A stretch of 64,000 nucleotides of DNA from Gimesia maris (GCF_008298035.1 NZ_CP042910.1:4851001-4915000), one strand, 5' to 3'; shown: positions 10,232-19,752, counted from the stretch's first letter. The notes: a model not told the origin generated them from the letters alone. Made by a program: numbers and translations.

Positions 10232-10687
10232 TCAGGAACTTTCAAGTTCCGGGACATTGGCTCCCAGGTTTTCCTGAACCTGGGCCAACAGCACTTTTAA
10301 TGTCTGCACCTGTTCGGGAGTCATGCCTTCGGTTGCTTTCTTCCTGAGACGTTTAAGACAGGCCACCATCTTTGACCAGACCGGCTTGGCTTCCGGTAAG
10401 ACAGTGATCACTTTACGACGGCGGTCCTGGGGATCATTCTCGCGCGTGATCCATTGATCGCGTTCCATTCGGTCCAGAATGCGTACCAGTGTGGGAGGCT
10501 CGATCATCATCCGGTCAGCCAGCTCAACCTGCGAGAGAGGCCCTTCATAAACCAGCCAGCCAATGACCTGAAACTGACGAAACGTGATCCCGTAAGGAAG
10601 CAATTCCTGATTCAATGCATCCTGATAAAAGTGAGAGGTCATGGTGATCCAGTAACCGACACTTTCTTCAAAGTCATATTGCAGCAT
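10232..10687 (-). CDS. MarR-family transcriptional regulator of the RND efflux operon
   Basis: A 151-residue winged-helix regulator. The frame extends upstream to 10738, but I place the start at the ATG at 10687. It has AGGGAG 6-7 bases upstream, whereas the upstream ATG falls on the predicted transcription start and inside the operator-like palindrome. The DNA-binding core is visible: FRQFQVIGWLVYEG, then LSQVELADRMMIEPPTLVRILDRMERD (recognition helix), then the wing DPQDRRRKVITVLPEA with the family's DxRR motif. It is the first gene of the operon, 60 bases before the adaptor start. It probably represses its own operon and releases on ligand binding; the ligand is unknown. Confidence 0.92.
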   Translation of the reverse strand: MLQYDFEESVGYWITMTSHFYQDALNQELLPYGITFRQFQVIGWLVYEGPLSQVELADRMMIEPPTLVRILDRMERDQWITRENDPQDRRRKVITVLPEAKPVWSKMVACLKRLRKKATEGMTPEQVQTLKVLLAQVQENLGANVPELESS

Positions 10688-10720
10688 CAGTTTCTCCCTG
10701 TAATTCGAGAATTCGAATTC

Positions 10721-10742
10721 ATTAGCCACGCTAATCATTAGC
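10721..10742 (-). promoter_or_regulatory. Putative MarR operator
   Basis: A perfect 13-base palindrome (GCTAAT-N-ATTAGC, 10730-10742) covers the predicted transcription start. A third half-site ATTAGC lies at 10721-10726, and an ACTAAT half-site lies at 10751-10756 beside the -10 box. Repeated half-sites over the start of a marR-led operon are the usual layout for autorepression. The assignment is inference from position. Confidence 0.6.
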
Positions 10743-10745
10743 CCT

Positions 10746-10775
10746 GTTATACTAATTGGGTCTACCCTGTGACAA
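10746..10775 (-). promoter_or_regulatory. Promoter of the marR-RND efflux operon
   Basis: Reading leftward, TTGTCA (10775-10770) and TATAAC (10751-10746) are separated by 18 bases. Each matches the sigma-70 consensus at 5 of 6 positions. The start of transcription would fall near 10739, about 50 bases before the marR ATG at 10687. Confidence 0.7.
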
Positions 10776-10924
10776 GACCTGAATTCGCGATCTATCCCGC
10801 ATTGAAGCTTTTATTTAAGCTGTTTGAGGAGATCCAGCGTTTTTTTCAGGGAAAGAGACCGATTCCTGCAGGACCAGGAGACTCGGAACAAACAATGTTG
10901 CAAAAAAACAACACAGACCACTGC

Positions 10925-12154
10925 TCAGAAAGCGCTGTCTGTTTTTGTTTGTTCTGTTCCTGCTGTAGCGGACTTGAGATTAAGCACACAGCGAAAACCG
11001 ACATCGGCAGGTGGGGTTCGCATATTCTCTCCCGCTCTCTTCCAGACTTCCCAGGAACTCTGGCCCCCGCGTACAACTCGCATACTGGGTTCGACGGCTC
11101 GCCGTGGTCCCTGCCAGTCACGAACGACACCTGCATCCGACAGAGCCAATGCTGCCTTATACGCATTTTTCGAATACCAGTCATCGCACCATTCGCGCGC
11201 ATTTCCCGCCATGTCATAAACTCCGTAGGGACTGCGATCGCCGGGAAACGTTGCCACCGGATCAATTTGTCCCGGATGACGAGTCACCTGCCAGAGAGGC
11301 CTGCCACTCCCCCAGGGGTAGGAAAAACCCAGTTCCCCCCGCGCAGCTTTTTCCCATTGGGTCTCACGGGGAAGCTGTTTACCCATCGTTCGTGAATAAT
11401 TGAGCGCGTCCGTATAAGAAACTCCCATCGCCGGCAAATTCGCGGGTTGAGAATCATTGCCTGCAGGCTCGGGGACCTTTCCTTTCTTTGCAATCATTTC
11501 TGAACGCCAGCGACGATACTGTTCCAGCGTTACTTCATGCACGTCAATATAAAAGGCATCCTGATAAACGGAAAACTGAGGCTTTGCATTCGCATCTCCC
11601 GCAACGACTCCCTGAACGGAAACACCTGCAGGCACCAGCACCATTTCACTGTAGTCTCCGTCACAACGAATTCGATTGGGAAGCCCCGATTGTGAATACC
11701 CGGCCTCTTTAATCACCGTAAAGCCTTCCGGCAATTTGAATGCAGGGTCCGATTGATTGGGTTCAGCCTCTGTACCGGTTTTGACAATAGAAAAACTGGA
11801 AGAATTGACTCCCGGTCCCGTCGGCAGCATCGCTACAAATTCATCTTTTGACTGAGCTGATGGATCCGATTTCTGAATTTCATAGTTGTGTACGTAATCG
11901 ACTACTTCGAACTGATCGTTCGGATTCCCCACAGGCGCAGCCTGAGATTTATTTACATTTCTTTTCGGAGTCGGTTTGACACTGGGTGGTTTTAAAGTTG
12001 GTGCCCGCATATTAGAAGAAGCGTCGGTAGCCTGGCGAGGCTGTTGTGACTGCCTGACCGGTTCACTGTCTCCCCCGCATCCTGCGATGAACAGCAGAGA
12101 AAATCCCGCAATACCAGCACAGACTTTCGCTTTGCATTGATAATTTCGGACCAT
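10925..12154 (-). CDS. SUMF1/FGE-sulfatase-domain lipoprotein, probably without formylglycine-generating activity
   Basis: The ATG at 12154 gives a 409-residue lipoprotein precursor with the lipobox LLFIAGC (Cys about residue 28); the longer frame from 12217 adds 21 residues before the signal. A low-complexity Gln/Pro/Lys linker runs to about residue 90. The formylglycine-generating-enzyme fold follows: VPAGV, FYIDVHEVTLEQYRRW, YTDALNYSRTMGKQLPRETQWEKAARG, YDMAGNAREWCDDWY, MRVVRGG, and DVGFRCV at the end. The catalytic Cys pair of true FGE, which follows the GG(S/Q) motif, is absent here (GGQSSWEVWKRAG). It is therefore more likely a structural or binding SUMF1-like protein. The function is unknown and the gene is transcribed alone. 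Confidence 0.85.
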   Translation of the reverse strand: MVRNYQCKAKVCAGIAGFSLLFIAGCGGDSEPVRQSQQPRQATDASSNMRAPTLKPPSVKPTPKRNVNKSQAAPVGNPNDQFEVVDYVHNYEIQKSDPSAQSKDEFVAMLPTGPGVNSSSFSIVKTGTEAEPNQSDPAFKLPEGFTVIKEAGYSQSGLPNRIRCDGDYSEMVLVPAGVSVQGVVAGDANAKPQFSVYQDAFYIDVHEVTLEQYRRWRSEMIAKKGKVPEPAGNDSQPANLPAMGVSYTDALNYSRTMGKQLPRETQWEKAARGELGFSYPWGSGRPLWQVTRHPGQIDPVATFPGDRSPYGVYDMAGNAREWCDDWYSKNAYKAALALSDAGVVRDWQGPRRAVEPSMRVVRGGQSSWEVWKRAGENMRTPPADVGFRCVLNLKSATAGTEQTKTDSAF

Positions 12155-12259
12155 GTTCGAGACCAGCCATTTAAAAAAAGCGTCTGATAAAACTTCTGAT
12201 ATCCATAAGTCTATCACAGCAAGTTTATGAAAAACAGCGTTTTTTTTATCGCACGCAAA

Positions 12260-13591
12260 TCATTCTGTGACTGACTCAATTAACATGCTTTCAAAATCAT
12301 CCATTTGGACGCAAAGCCGGGCAATGTCGGGATGGGCAAAAACCCGCACCCGTTTCACAAAATCATCAAACTGCTTACGAGCCAGTGTATCTACAACCGG
12401 TGAGACGACATGCAGCGGTTGATATTTTGCTTCGCGTGAGGAATATATTTCGACATTGAACTCAACTTCGCGATGCGTGGGGGGGGCATCAATCAGAATA
12501 TCCGTGGAGGCAACCTGTTGATGAAATCTCTGTGAAAGCCGTTTTGCCAGACTTTCGCTCCAGCGAACCAGGGAAGAAACCGGCTGATGCGCAATCAGTT
12601 TGAAAACTTCGGAAGATTCATAATAACTGAATTCAGCCACGCGTTTATACAACAGCCGCTTCGTACTGAAAATCCCTTCCACCAGGCGCTCACATTCCGT
12701 TCCGCGTGCCTGAGCACGTAGCACAGAAATGGAGTCGGCTTCCGTCAATTGAAAATAACTGGAAAGATCCAGATGCGGATACAGATGAAAGAAGGCACGC
12801 GCAAACATGGTACTGGCGGAACGAACGGCATGATGCCAGTAAACTTCGCTGAACATGACATAGCGGGCAAACACCATCAGTTCTGCCGCCGTTTTTCCCT
12901 TGGAACCAATCGCCAGGCCATCGCCGCCGGCATTAACCATCAATGACTGAATCAGTCTGTTTTTATCAAAATTTCGACCATAGGGAACACCAGCGTGCAG
13001 GCTGTCCCGATCAAGATAATCCATTTTATCGATATCAATTGGCCCGGAGAGAATCGAGCGGACCAGCCGCATTTCCGCAGTGTCTGAACTGGGTACTAAT
13101 ATGTCGAGTACTTCGGCCGGTTCAATCTCCCATTCTGTCCGCAGAATTTCTGCCAGTTCACGACCATCTGAAAGAAACTCTCTGGCAAATGATTCATGTC
13201 GTGGAATCCCTTCCAGCGACATATCTTCAATCAGATGACAAAAAGGCCAGTGCCCCAGATCGTGCAGCAAAGCCGCTGCGATCAGAACTTCTGCCGTATG
13301 CACATCAATCGTGGCAGTGAAACGCGGATCTTTGCCTAACTGCCAGAGATACTGCAGCGCATTCTGATATACGCCCAGTGCATGCTCGAACCGCGTGTGT
13401 GTTGCCCCCGGATAAACAAGGGCAGTAAAACCCAGCTGCGTGATATGCGACAGTCTGCGAAATTCAGCTGTATCGACCAGCGCCCGCACACGTTTTGTAA
13501 AAGGCACATCCTGCTGGTAGGGAATTCTCACCAGACCGCTGCCTGACTGCAGACTCGATAACTCCGGGATCTCTACATAAGGATGGTTCAT
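12260..13591 (-). CDS. HD-domain phosphohydrolase (dNTPase/SAMHD1-like)
   Basis: A 443-residue soluble protein. The metal site is complete: H and R in ATHTRFEHALGVYQ, the HD pair in AALLHDLGHWPFCH, and the distal Asp in DIDKMDYLDRDSLHAGV. This arrangement is that of the dGTPase/SAMHD1-like branch, whose members hydrolyse dNTPs or other nucleotides. The C-terminal half is helical and less conserved. It lies 38 bases after the deoxyribosyltransferase-like gene on the same strand, so the two may share a transcript and a role in nucleotide turnover. The precise substrate cannot be told from sequence. Confidence 0.88.
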   Translation of the reverse strand: MNHPYVEIPELSSLQSGSGLVRIPYQQDVPFTKRVRALVDTAEFRRLSHITQLGFTALVYPGATHTRFEHALGVYQNALQYLWQLGKDPRFTATIDVHTAEVLIAAALLHDLGHWPFCHLIEDMSLEGIPRHESFAREFLSDGRELAEILRTEWEIEPAEVLDILVPSSDTAEMRLVRSILSGPIDIDKMDYLDRDSLHAGVPYGRNFDKNRLIQSLMVNAGGDGLAIGSKGKTAAELMVFARYVMFSEVYWHHAVRSASTMFARAFFHLYPHLDLSSYFQLTEADSISVLRAQARGTECERLVEGIFSTKRLLYKRVAEFSYYESSEVFKLIAHQPVSSLVRWSESLAKRLSQRFHQQVASTDILIDAPPTHREVEFNVEIYSSREAKYQPLHVVSPVVDTLARKQFDDFVKRVRVFAHPDIARLCVQMDDFESMLIESVTE

Positions 13592-13629
13592 AAGAATTTA
13601 ATAGTTTTCCGGTCGCTTAATCTTACAGA

Positions 13630-14292
13630 TCAGGCAAGAATTGTAGAGGGATCATTGGGAGCAAAGAGTTCTTCGACGACAGAGGCAATCATTTCATTAT
13701 TTTCCTGTGCCCCTTCGGAACAGAGTGCTTTCCACAAAACCTGCCCCGCTTTGACAGCCTTTTGAACTTTAAGAGGTAACTGATCTGTCGAAACAGGAGA
13801 CGTGATCCCCTGATTATTAATGGCTGCAGAAAGTGTATCAGGGATGAGACCAATTTCATCGACTGATTCAAATTCCACCATCCCCACCAGCAGCGGATTG
13901 ACTCGGCCCTGAATCAGTGAGCGGACGTCATCCTGGTAGGCAATCAACGGTTTGCCCAGCACCCAGGCCATCGCTGCTTCAGAAACCGCGCCTTCATCCG
14001 GAGTACGACCATTCAGGTTCCAGACCATGGCCTCACACTCTATAACCAGCTGGTAAACATCCAGTGCAAAGATCGCTTCATGCAGAAACTGGGCAGCCGT
14101 CGGTGTATCCCAGTTACGTTCTACCAGTACATCCAGAATCAGTCGAAACTCCATGCCATCACGGTGAGGCAGATAGACTGTGTAACCAGACTCCATTAAC
14201 TGGTCGGCGATCGCCGTCATTTCTTCACGCTCACTACGATTGAACAGCGGACCTGCACAGTAAACGCGAATCGACTCATCAGAATGTTTCAT
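13630..14292 (-). CDS. Nucleoside 2-deoxyribosyltransferase-like protein
   Basis: 220 residues. The N-terminal VYCAGPLFNRSEREEM is the substrate-binding opening of the NDT family. The catalytic-Glu motif follows in GRTPDEGAVSEAAMAWVLGKPLIAYQDD (family pattern DxGTxxExGxA). Enzymes of this type cleave or exchange the N-glycosidic bond of deoxynucleosides or nucleotides. AGGTTAGACC precedes the ATG. It is directly upstream of the HD phosphohydrolase, which suggests a nucleotide clean-up unit. The C-terminal 50 residues are an unassigned helical tail. Confidence 0.85.
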   Translation of the reverse strand: MKHSDESIRVYCAGPLFNRSEREEMTAIADQLMESGYTVYLPHRDGMEFRLILDVLVERNWDTPTAAQFLHEAIFALDVYQLVIECEAMVWNLNGRTPDEGAVSEAAMAWVLGKPLIAYQDDVRSLIQGRVNPLLVGMVEFESVDEIGLIPDTLSAAINNQGITSPVSTDQLPLKVQKAVKAGQVLWKALCSEGAQENNEMIASVVEELFAPNDPSTILA

Positions 14293-14493
14293 GGTCTAAC
14301 CTGTAATGCTTCCCTGCTGAATGAAAACCATTTAGAATGTTGATTGAGAGGGGTTGTGCAGAGTATTGTAGCAAGCCCCCGTTTTTTTTCACCCGAATCA
14401 GATTTTTTTCAGGCTGCTTCTCTAAAAAACTGGTATTTGAACTGCCGTCCTGTCACGACTTTCTGCAATGTACCTGAATCCAGATCGAAATTC

Positions 14494-16620
14494 ATGAACC
14501 AGCGTTCTGCCACCAAATCATCTATCGATAGCCGACAGTTTACCTTTGCCCTGCTCTGTATTCTACTCGGCAGTGGTTCTGTGACTCTGGCTTTACAGAC
14601 GATCTTCGGGACTCAAGACATCGCGACCCTGTATGTGAGTGCCCCGCTCTGGCAGTTTCTGCTTCAGGTCTGGTCCGGTGAAATCGACCCGGCCAGTCAG
14701 ACCGCCTACATTCCTTTCTTTCCTTTACTGCTCTATCTATTAACCGCTGCCTGTGGTTTCTGGATCATCGGTGCTTTCCTGATCTCTAAGATACATGGTC
14801 AACCCTTCTCAACAGTTTTAACAGACTGGGGCATCCGCGGATTTCGCTGGTGGCTGCTGCCTGCCGTCTGGGAAATATTGCGAATCACATGTTTCATTGT
14901 GGGCTGGAGCAGCGTCGAATCGATTGTACTGGCAACATCGCAATTCTGGTTTGCGATCAGCATCGCCGGCTGGCTGGCAACTTTCGCGAGTATGCTGATC
15001 CCATCACAGCACAATCATCCTGTCGCTGAACAAGAAGTCTCACCAAAGGTTCCCATCCCCTGCACCGCCTGGCTGATGATAGGTATTTTTACGATTCTTT
15101 TCACCTGGATGAACTGGCAATTATACAACGGGCTACTGATACCCCACGGCGACTCGGCCATGTATGAAGAGCACCTCTGGAACTTTTCTCATGGGAAAGG
15201 ATTTCGCAGTTATCTGGATCAGGGGCTGTTCTGGGGGGAACACATTCAGTTCATTCATCTGTTCCTGCTTCCAGTCTATCTGATCTGGCCATCTCACCTG
15301 ACGATGGAACTGTGCGAGACTGTTGCGCTGGCAGCAGGAGCAATTCCCCTGTATCGCATGGCGGTCAGAAACACTGAATCCACCACGGCAGGGAAAGCAA
15401 TGGTGGCTGCCTATCTCTGTTATTTCCCTCTGCAGTTTCTGGACATAGCAATCGACCTGAAAACATTCCGTCCAATTTCATTCGGCGTTCCCGTACTTCT
15501 GTTCGCGCTGGAAGGCCTGGAACTGAAACGCTGGAAGACTGCAGCAATCCTCCTGTTGTTGTCATTAACCGCGAAAGAAGATTTCGCCATTATCCTGGGA
15601 CCGCTGGGACTCTGGATCGCCTGGCAGCAATGGTGTGCGAGAAAGCAATTATCCACAGAATCAAAACGGAGTTTATTTCGTACAGTTGCACCGGGAATTG
15701 GTGTCTCTGTATTCGCGGTCCTTTATCTGCTGTTCGTTGTCAAATATGCGATCCCCTGGTTTCGAAGTGGCGAGCAGGTACACTATGTTGGCTACTTCAG
15801 CAATTTTGGCAGTACGCTGGGCGAAGTCGTTAAAAATATTCTCTTTAATCCAGGAATGCTGCTGGGGGAACTAATTCGACCCGATACATTGATTTATTTT
15901 CTGGCATTACTGGTCCCCCTGGGATTACTGCCAGTGTTGTCCCCCAGTAGAACTCTGGTCGCGTTGCCGCTGTTTGGCCTGCTCTGTCTGAATGAAATCG
16001 CTCATGATCCACGTCATCATTTTCATGCACCAATTGTCCCCATTCTCTGCTGGGCGACCGCCTTTGCACTGGGGAATATTCTAAAACTGCTGGAAGAACA
16101 CAAATCCAGATTTAAAATCATCCCTGCCTCTGGACAGAACTTCGCCGTACACTTTCTCTGGAGTTCGTCGCTGGCAACAGCTTTCTTCTTCAGCCTGAGC
16201 CCACTGGGGCTCGTCTTTTGGGATTCCGGTTCGACATGGTATTGGAAACGGCTTTACGTTCCCGGTGAACGCGCAGCACAGTTTCCGAAAGTACTGGCAC
16301 AGGTCCCGCCTGGGAGTCGCGTCGCTTCCACTGATTTTGTTCACCCCCGGTTCACCCATTTTGACCGCTCATATGATTACAGCAACTATCTCCGTAAGGT
16401 GAATGAGTACCAGTCAGGTGTTCCAGTTGATACAGATTATATTGTTATCGATACTCAACACCCCTATAGCGAAATTAAAACTCCTGATCAGATCCCTGAA
16501 TACCACGATCACCCCGAACGTTGGGAGTTGCTTCCTGATCAAACCGATGGGTATTTCATCATCTTAAAGCGAAAACCGGAATCTGCTTCCTCACAAAAGC
16601 CGCTCCCCGCGCGCCCTTGA
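14494..16620 (+). CDS. DUF2079 polytopic membrane protein
   Basis: I choose the ATG at 14494 (708 residues); the open frame reaches back to a TTG at 14344, but those codons show no signal or motif. There are about 12 or more hydrophobic segments. The family core is GDSAMYEEHLWNFSHGKGF, then FWGEHIQFIHLFLLPVYLIWP, then FDIAIDLK-type and DPRHHFHAPIVPILCWA segments. A soluble C-terminal part from about 600 carries YVPGERAAQFPKVLAQVPPGSRVASTD. DUF2079 proteins resemble GT-C glycosyltransferases and oligosaccharyltransferases, with acidic and His residues in the first loops, so a lipid-linked sugar transfer role is plausible but unproven. It is a lone gene, divergent from the deoxyribosyltransferase-like gene. 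Confidence 0.82.
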   Translation: MNQRSATKSSIDSRQFTFALLCILLGSGSVTLALQTIFGTQDIATLYVSAPLWQFLLQVWSGEIDPASQTAYIPFFPLLLYLLTAACGFWIIGAFLISKIHGQPFSTVLTDWGIRGFRWWLLPAVWEILRITCFIVGWSSVESIVLATSQFWFAISIAGWLATFASMLIPSQHNHPVAEQEVSPKVPIPCTAWLMIGIFTILFTWMNWQLYNGLLIPHGDSAMYEEHLWNFSHGKGFRSYLDQGLFWGEHIQFIHLFLLPVYLIWPSHLTMELCETVALAAGAIPLYRMAVRNTESTTAGKAMVAAYLCYFPLQFLDIAIDLKTFRPISFGVPVLLFALEGLELKRWKTAAILLLLSLTAKEDFAIILGPLGLWIAWQQWCARKQLSTESKRSLFRTVAPGIGVSVFAVLYLLFVVKYAIPWFRSGEQVHYVGYFSNFGSTLGEVVKNILFNPGMLLGELIRPDTLIYFLALLVPLGLLPVLSPSRTLVALPLFGLLCLNEIAHDPRHHFHAPIVPILCWATAFALGNILKLLEEHKSRFKIIPASGQNFAVHFLWSSSLATAFFFSLSPLGLVFWDSGSTWYWKRLYVPGERAAQFPKVLAQVPPGSRVASTDFVHPRFTHFDRSYDYSNYLRKVNEYQSGVPVDTDYIVIDTQHPYSEIKTPDQIPEYHDHPERWELLPDQTDGYFIILKRKPESASSQKPLPARP

Positions 16621-16806
16621 ATTCTGCTTCCGGATGATTAAAATCAGCGCCGTTTACCGGGTTTTTTGACTATTTACGAGAGTAGTCCCCCGTTTCGAGT
16701 GACTTGCAGTGACCGTACAGCTATGGTATGCGGCATATCTCACAGATGCGTTCAATACTCATTTTTTAATCCAGATTATCCGTCCTGCAGGACAAGAGAA
16801 TAAGTC

Positions 16807-18480
16807 ATGGCTCAACAATACATTATGCAACTGGAAGGTGTTACCAAAGTCTTTGAACAGAAAGAGGTTCTGAAAGACATTTGGCTGTCCTTTTTCCCGG
16901 GTGCAAAAATTGGTGTCCTGGGTACGAATGGTGCGGGTAAAAGTACACTGCTGAAAATCATGGCAGGAGAGGATACCACCTTCTCTGGCGAGGCCCGTCC
17001 AGCCAAGGGAATCAAAATCGGTTACTTTAAACAGGAACCCGATTTAAACCCGGAACAGACAGTTGAAGAGTGTATCGCTGAAGCGGTGGCTGAATCTCAG
17101 GCCATTCTGGATCGTTACAATGAAGTCAACATGAAGTTCGGCGAAGACCCCAGTCCTGAAGAGATGGAAAAGCTGATCGAAGAGCAGGCAACACTGCAGG
17201 ATCAGATTGACGCAGCTAATCTCTGGGAACTTGACCGTACACTCGAAATCGCCATGGATGCGATGCGGGTGCCCCCCGGTGATGCCGTGATCGGTACTCT
17301 CTCTGGTGGTGAGCAACGCCGTGTCGCCATGTGTAAAATCCTGCTGCAAAATCCGGATCTGTTACTGCTGGACGAACCGACAAACCATCTGGATGCGGAA
17401 TCAGTCGCCTGGCTCGAACGTTATCTGCACACCTTCCAGGGTACCGTCGTCGCAATTACCCACGATCGCTACTTCCTGGATAACGTCGCTGGCTGGATTC
17501 TGGAGCTCGAACGCGGACGGGGCATCCCCTTTGAAGGTAATTATTCATCCTGGCTCGAACAAAAACAGGCACGTCTCGCGGTTGAAGAAAAACAGGAATC
17601 AAAACGGCAGAAATTCCTTAAGCGGGAACTGGAATGGGTCCGCATGTCTCCCAAGGCCCAGGCAACCAAGAACAAAGCCCGCGTTCAACGCTATGAAGAA
17701 CTTGCCGCAGAAGATTACGCGAATCGGGACGATGCATCAGATATCCAAATTCCAATTTCCAGACCTCTGGGCAGCCGCGTACTCGTCGCTGAAAATCTGA
17801 CCAAAGGTTTTGGTGATAAACTCTTGTTTGAAAATTTCAATTTTGAATTACCACGCGGCGGTATCGTCGGAGTGATTGGCCCGAACGGGGCCGGCAAAAC
17901 AACTCTGTTTAAAATGATTATGGGACAGGAACAACCTGACAGCGGGACCCTGGAGTTAGGGGAAACGGTAGAGCTGTCGTATGTCGATCAGAGTCGCGAT
18001 TCTTTGAATCCGAAGAAGACTGTCTACGAAGAAATTTCTCAGGGGCACGAACATCTGGTCGTAGGAAAATCGAGCATTCATGCCCGTACCTATGTTGGTC
18101 GATTCAACTTCAAAGGCCCCGATCAGCAGAAACTGGTTGGTGAATTGTCCGGTGGAGAACGCAACCGGGTCCACATGGCTAAACTTCTGCGATCCGGTGG
18201 AAACCTGCTGTTACTGGACGAACCAACCAACGATCTGGATGTCGATACGCTGCGATCCCTGGAAGAAGGCCTGGAGCATTATACCGGCTGTGCCCTGGTT
18301 GTCAGCCACGACCGCTGGTTCCTGGATCGACTGGCAACACACATCATCGCTTTCGAGGGAGACAGCCAGGTTCGCTGGTTTGAAGGCAACTACAAAATGT
18401 ACGAAGCCAAACGGCATGAAGAACTGGGCAAAGATGCAGACTCACCGCATCGATTGCAGTTTAAACCACTTTCACGCTAA
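16807..18480 (+). CDS. ettA: Energy-dependent translational throttle protein EttA (ABC-F)
   Basis: 557 residues, the standard length. Two ABC cassettes are present. The first has Walker [12 protein letters not shown], signature LSGGEQRR and Walker [13 protein letters not shown]. The second has [19 protein letters not shown] and [12 protein letters not shown]. They are joined by the P-site tRNA-interaction linker (about 240-320, with [38 protein letters not shown]). The EttA-type arm insertion is in cassette 1 ([39 protein letters not shown] region, about 100-140). No membrane domain is present. EttA binds the ribosomal E site and gates the first elongation step according to ATP/ADP level. It is a single gene with its own terminator. 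Confidence 0.96.
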   Translation: MAQQYIMQLEGVTKVFEQKEVLKDIWLSFFPGAKIGVLGTNGAGKSTLLKIMAGEDTTFSGEARPAKGIKIGYFKQEPDLNPEQTVEECIAEAVAESQAILDRYNEVNMKFGEDPSPEEMEKLIEEQATLQDQIDAANLWELDRTLEIAMDAMRVPPGDAVIGTLSGGEQRRVAMCKILLQNPDLLLLDEPTNHLDAESVAWLERYLHTFQGTVVAITHDRYFLDNVAGWILELERGRGIPFEGNYSSWLEQKQARLAVEEKQESKRQKFLKRELEWVRMSPKAQATKNKARVQRYEELAAEDYANRDDASDIQIPISRPLGSRVLVAENLTKGFGDKLLFENFNFELPRGGIVGVIGPNGAGKTTLFKMIMGQEQPDSGTLELGETVELSYVDQSRDSLNPKKTVYEEISQGHEHLVVGKSSIHARTYVGRFNFKGPDQQKLVGELSGGERNRVHMAKLLRSGGNLLLLDEPTNDLDVDTLRSLEEGLEHYTGCALVVSHDRWFLDRLATHIIAFEGDSQVRWFEGNYKMYEAKRHEELGKDADSPHRLQFKPLSR

Positions 18481-18510
18481 TATTTTATTCTGACCAGAAT
18501 TGAGATCAGA

Positions 18511-18538
18511 CAGGGGACGTTCCAGGTCCCCTGTTTTT
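18511..18538 (+). terminator. Rho-independent terminator of ettA
   Basis: CAGGGGAC (18511-18518) pairs perfectly with GTCCCCTG (18526-18533) around a 7-base loop and is followed directly by five T. It ends one base before the stop codon of the convergent gene. Confidence 0.9.
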
Positions 18539-18539
18539 A

Positions 18540-19397
18540 TTAGCGTCGATCTTGGCGAACACGACTCAATACAGGACTCTTATCTAAATCCTTTTTGGAT
18601 TCCGGAAATGAATTCTTTTCCCGGGCTGCCAGTTTATGCGATTCTATCCTGGCAACCTCCACTATTTTTTTCGCTGCAATCAGCTGCGCTGGAGTAAAGT
18701 AGGGAACTCCACCACCGACGATCTGATGTTTCTTCTTACTGGCGAGTTCCTGCCAGCCCAGATGACTACTCAGATGCCAGGCGATGGCTTGCACCATTTC
18801 CAGATCATCACGTTTCGGATTAAATTTCTGCAGCACTAACACGAGTGCTTTATCTTTTACTTGAGATTCAATGGGCCGGAGTTCATATGTTTTGAGACTG
18901 GAGGGACAAGGTTTACCATGTTCCAGACAAACTGAACTGAGTTTTAATTTCACTGTTTGTTCAGGCGGAATTGTAAACAGGCCGTTGAAATCGATATTCT
19001 GATTATTACCGACTGGATTCAGGTTGCCCCCCACCGCCTGGCTGTCTCCCACCTGTGTCTGTGATCCTCCCTGCAAAGTTTGCAACAGTCCCGGGTTTGG
19101 TCCCGCCTGTGCCAAGATGTGTACCGAAGAAACGGCAGCAGGGACTTTGACGGTAAGCGGTTCCTTCGTCAGATTGGAAATGAGAACGGAGGAACTGTAA
19201 GCACTCATGGGGTAGACGCGGGCTCCCAGTTGATGGTCTTCAATCCCCTCAAACAGATCCACCTGGGGTGCATCCTTCTTGAGACTCAAGATGGTCATGG
19301 GACCTTTTTTAGGTGTGCCATTGACGGGCGCGACGGATGTACTACACATCAATAACACCATTCCAAGAACAACTGGCAACTGTATTCGTTTGACCAT
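18540..19397 (-). CDS. Secreted protein of unknown function, 285 aa
   Basis: I do not recognise a family. An AGGAG ribosome site lies 7 bases before the ATG. Residues 1-28 are a Sec signal peptide (LPVVLGMVLLMCSTSVAPVNG). The mature part begins with a beta-rich region that may be an immunoglobulin-like or cupredoxin-like fold (VLISNLTKEPLTVKVPAAVSSVHIL, FTIPPEQTVKLKLSSVCLEHGKPCP). It contains a Gly/Gln/Asn-rich loop, LQTLQGGSQTQVGDSQAVGG. A helical Lys/Arg-rich C-terminus follows (TPAQLIAAKKIVEVARIESHKLAA). Two Cys (in SVCLEHGKPCP) could form a disulfide. No operon partner is seen. Confidence 0.75.
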   Translation of the reverse strand: MVKRIQLPVVLGMVLLMCSTSVAPVNGTPKKGPMTILSLKKDAPQVDLFEGIEDHQLGARVYPMSAYSSSVLISNLTKEPLTVKVPAAVSSVHILAQAGPNPGLLQTLQGGSQTQVGDSQAVGGNLNPVGNNQNIDFNGLFTIPPEQTVKLKLSSVCLEHGKPCPSSLKTYELRPIESQVKDKALVLVLQKFNPKRDDLEMVQAIAWHLSSHLGWQELASKKKHQIVGGGVPYFTPAQLIAAKKIVEVARIESHKLAAREKNSFPESKKDLDKSPVLSRVRQDRR

Positions 19398-19752
19398 TTT
19401 TAACTCCTGTCTACCACATCACGCATCTGGTGATTCGGTATTAGTGTTCAATGCGAACGCATTTTTAGAACGCATATGTTCAAGGCGTGCACACAAGAAA
19501 CGTGTTTGCCTCATTAAGCCCGGTGAATTTGAATAGTGATATGAGCGCGACTTAAAAACTGACGGGTAAACTGAACGACGAACACTTTACAGAACTTGAA
19601 AAGTCTGTGATATTGAGCAGAAAATACAAGAAACTAAGAATTGAATATTAGAAAAGACAAGCTGCTCGCTCTCTCAACAATAACGATTTGATTTGAAGAT
19701 TTCAATTTTTTTTTCATAAATCTTTTTTCATACCGCTTTGGAACACATTTAT
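19398..19752. other. Divergent intergenic region with a 14-base palindrome
   Basis: This 355-base AT-rich stretch lies between the leftward secreted-protein gene and the rightward oxidoreductase. AATGCG-AA-CGCATT (19450-19463) is a perfect palindrome. It is followed by a second copy of its GAACGCAT core (19468-19475), so GAACGCAT occurs twice, 13 bases apart. This may be a regulator site shared by both genes. No open frame is convincing, and no clear sigma-70 pair was identified. Confidence 0.3.

Noticed and set aside
10769..11395. 208-codon plus-strand frame over the SUMF1-like gene
   Set aside because: Antisense shadow; the minus-strand gene has a lipobox and family motifs.
16621..16700. 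Possible terminator after the DUF2079 gene (CCG/CGG then a T run)
   Set aside because: The stem is only 3 bp and too weak to call.
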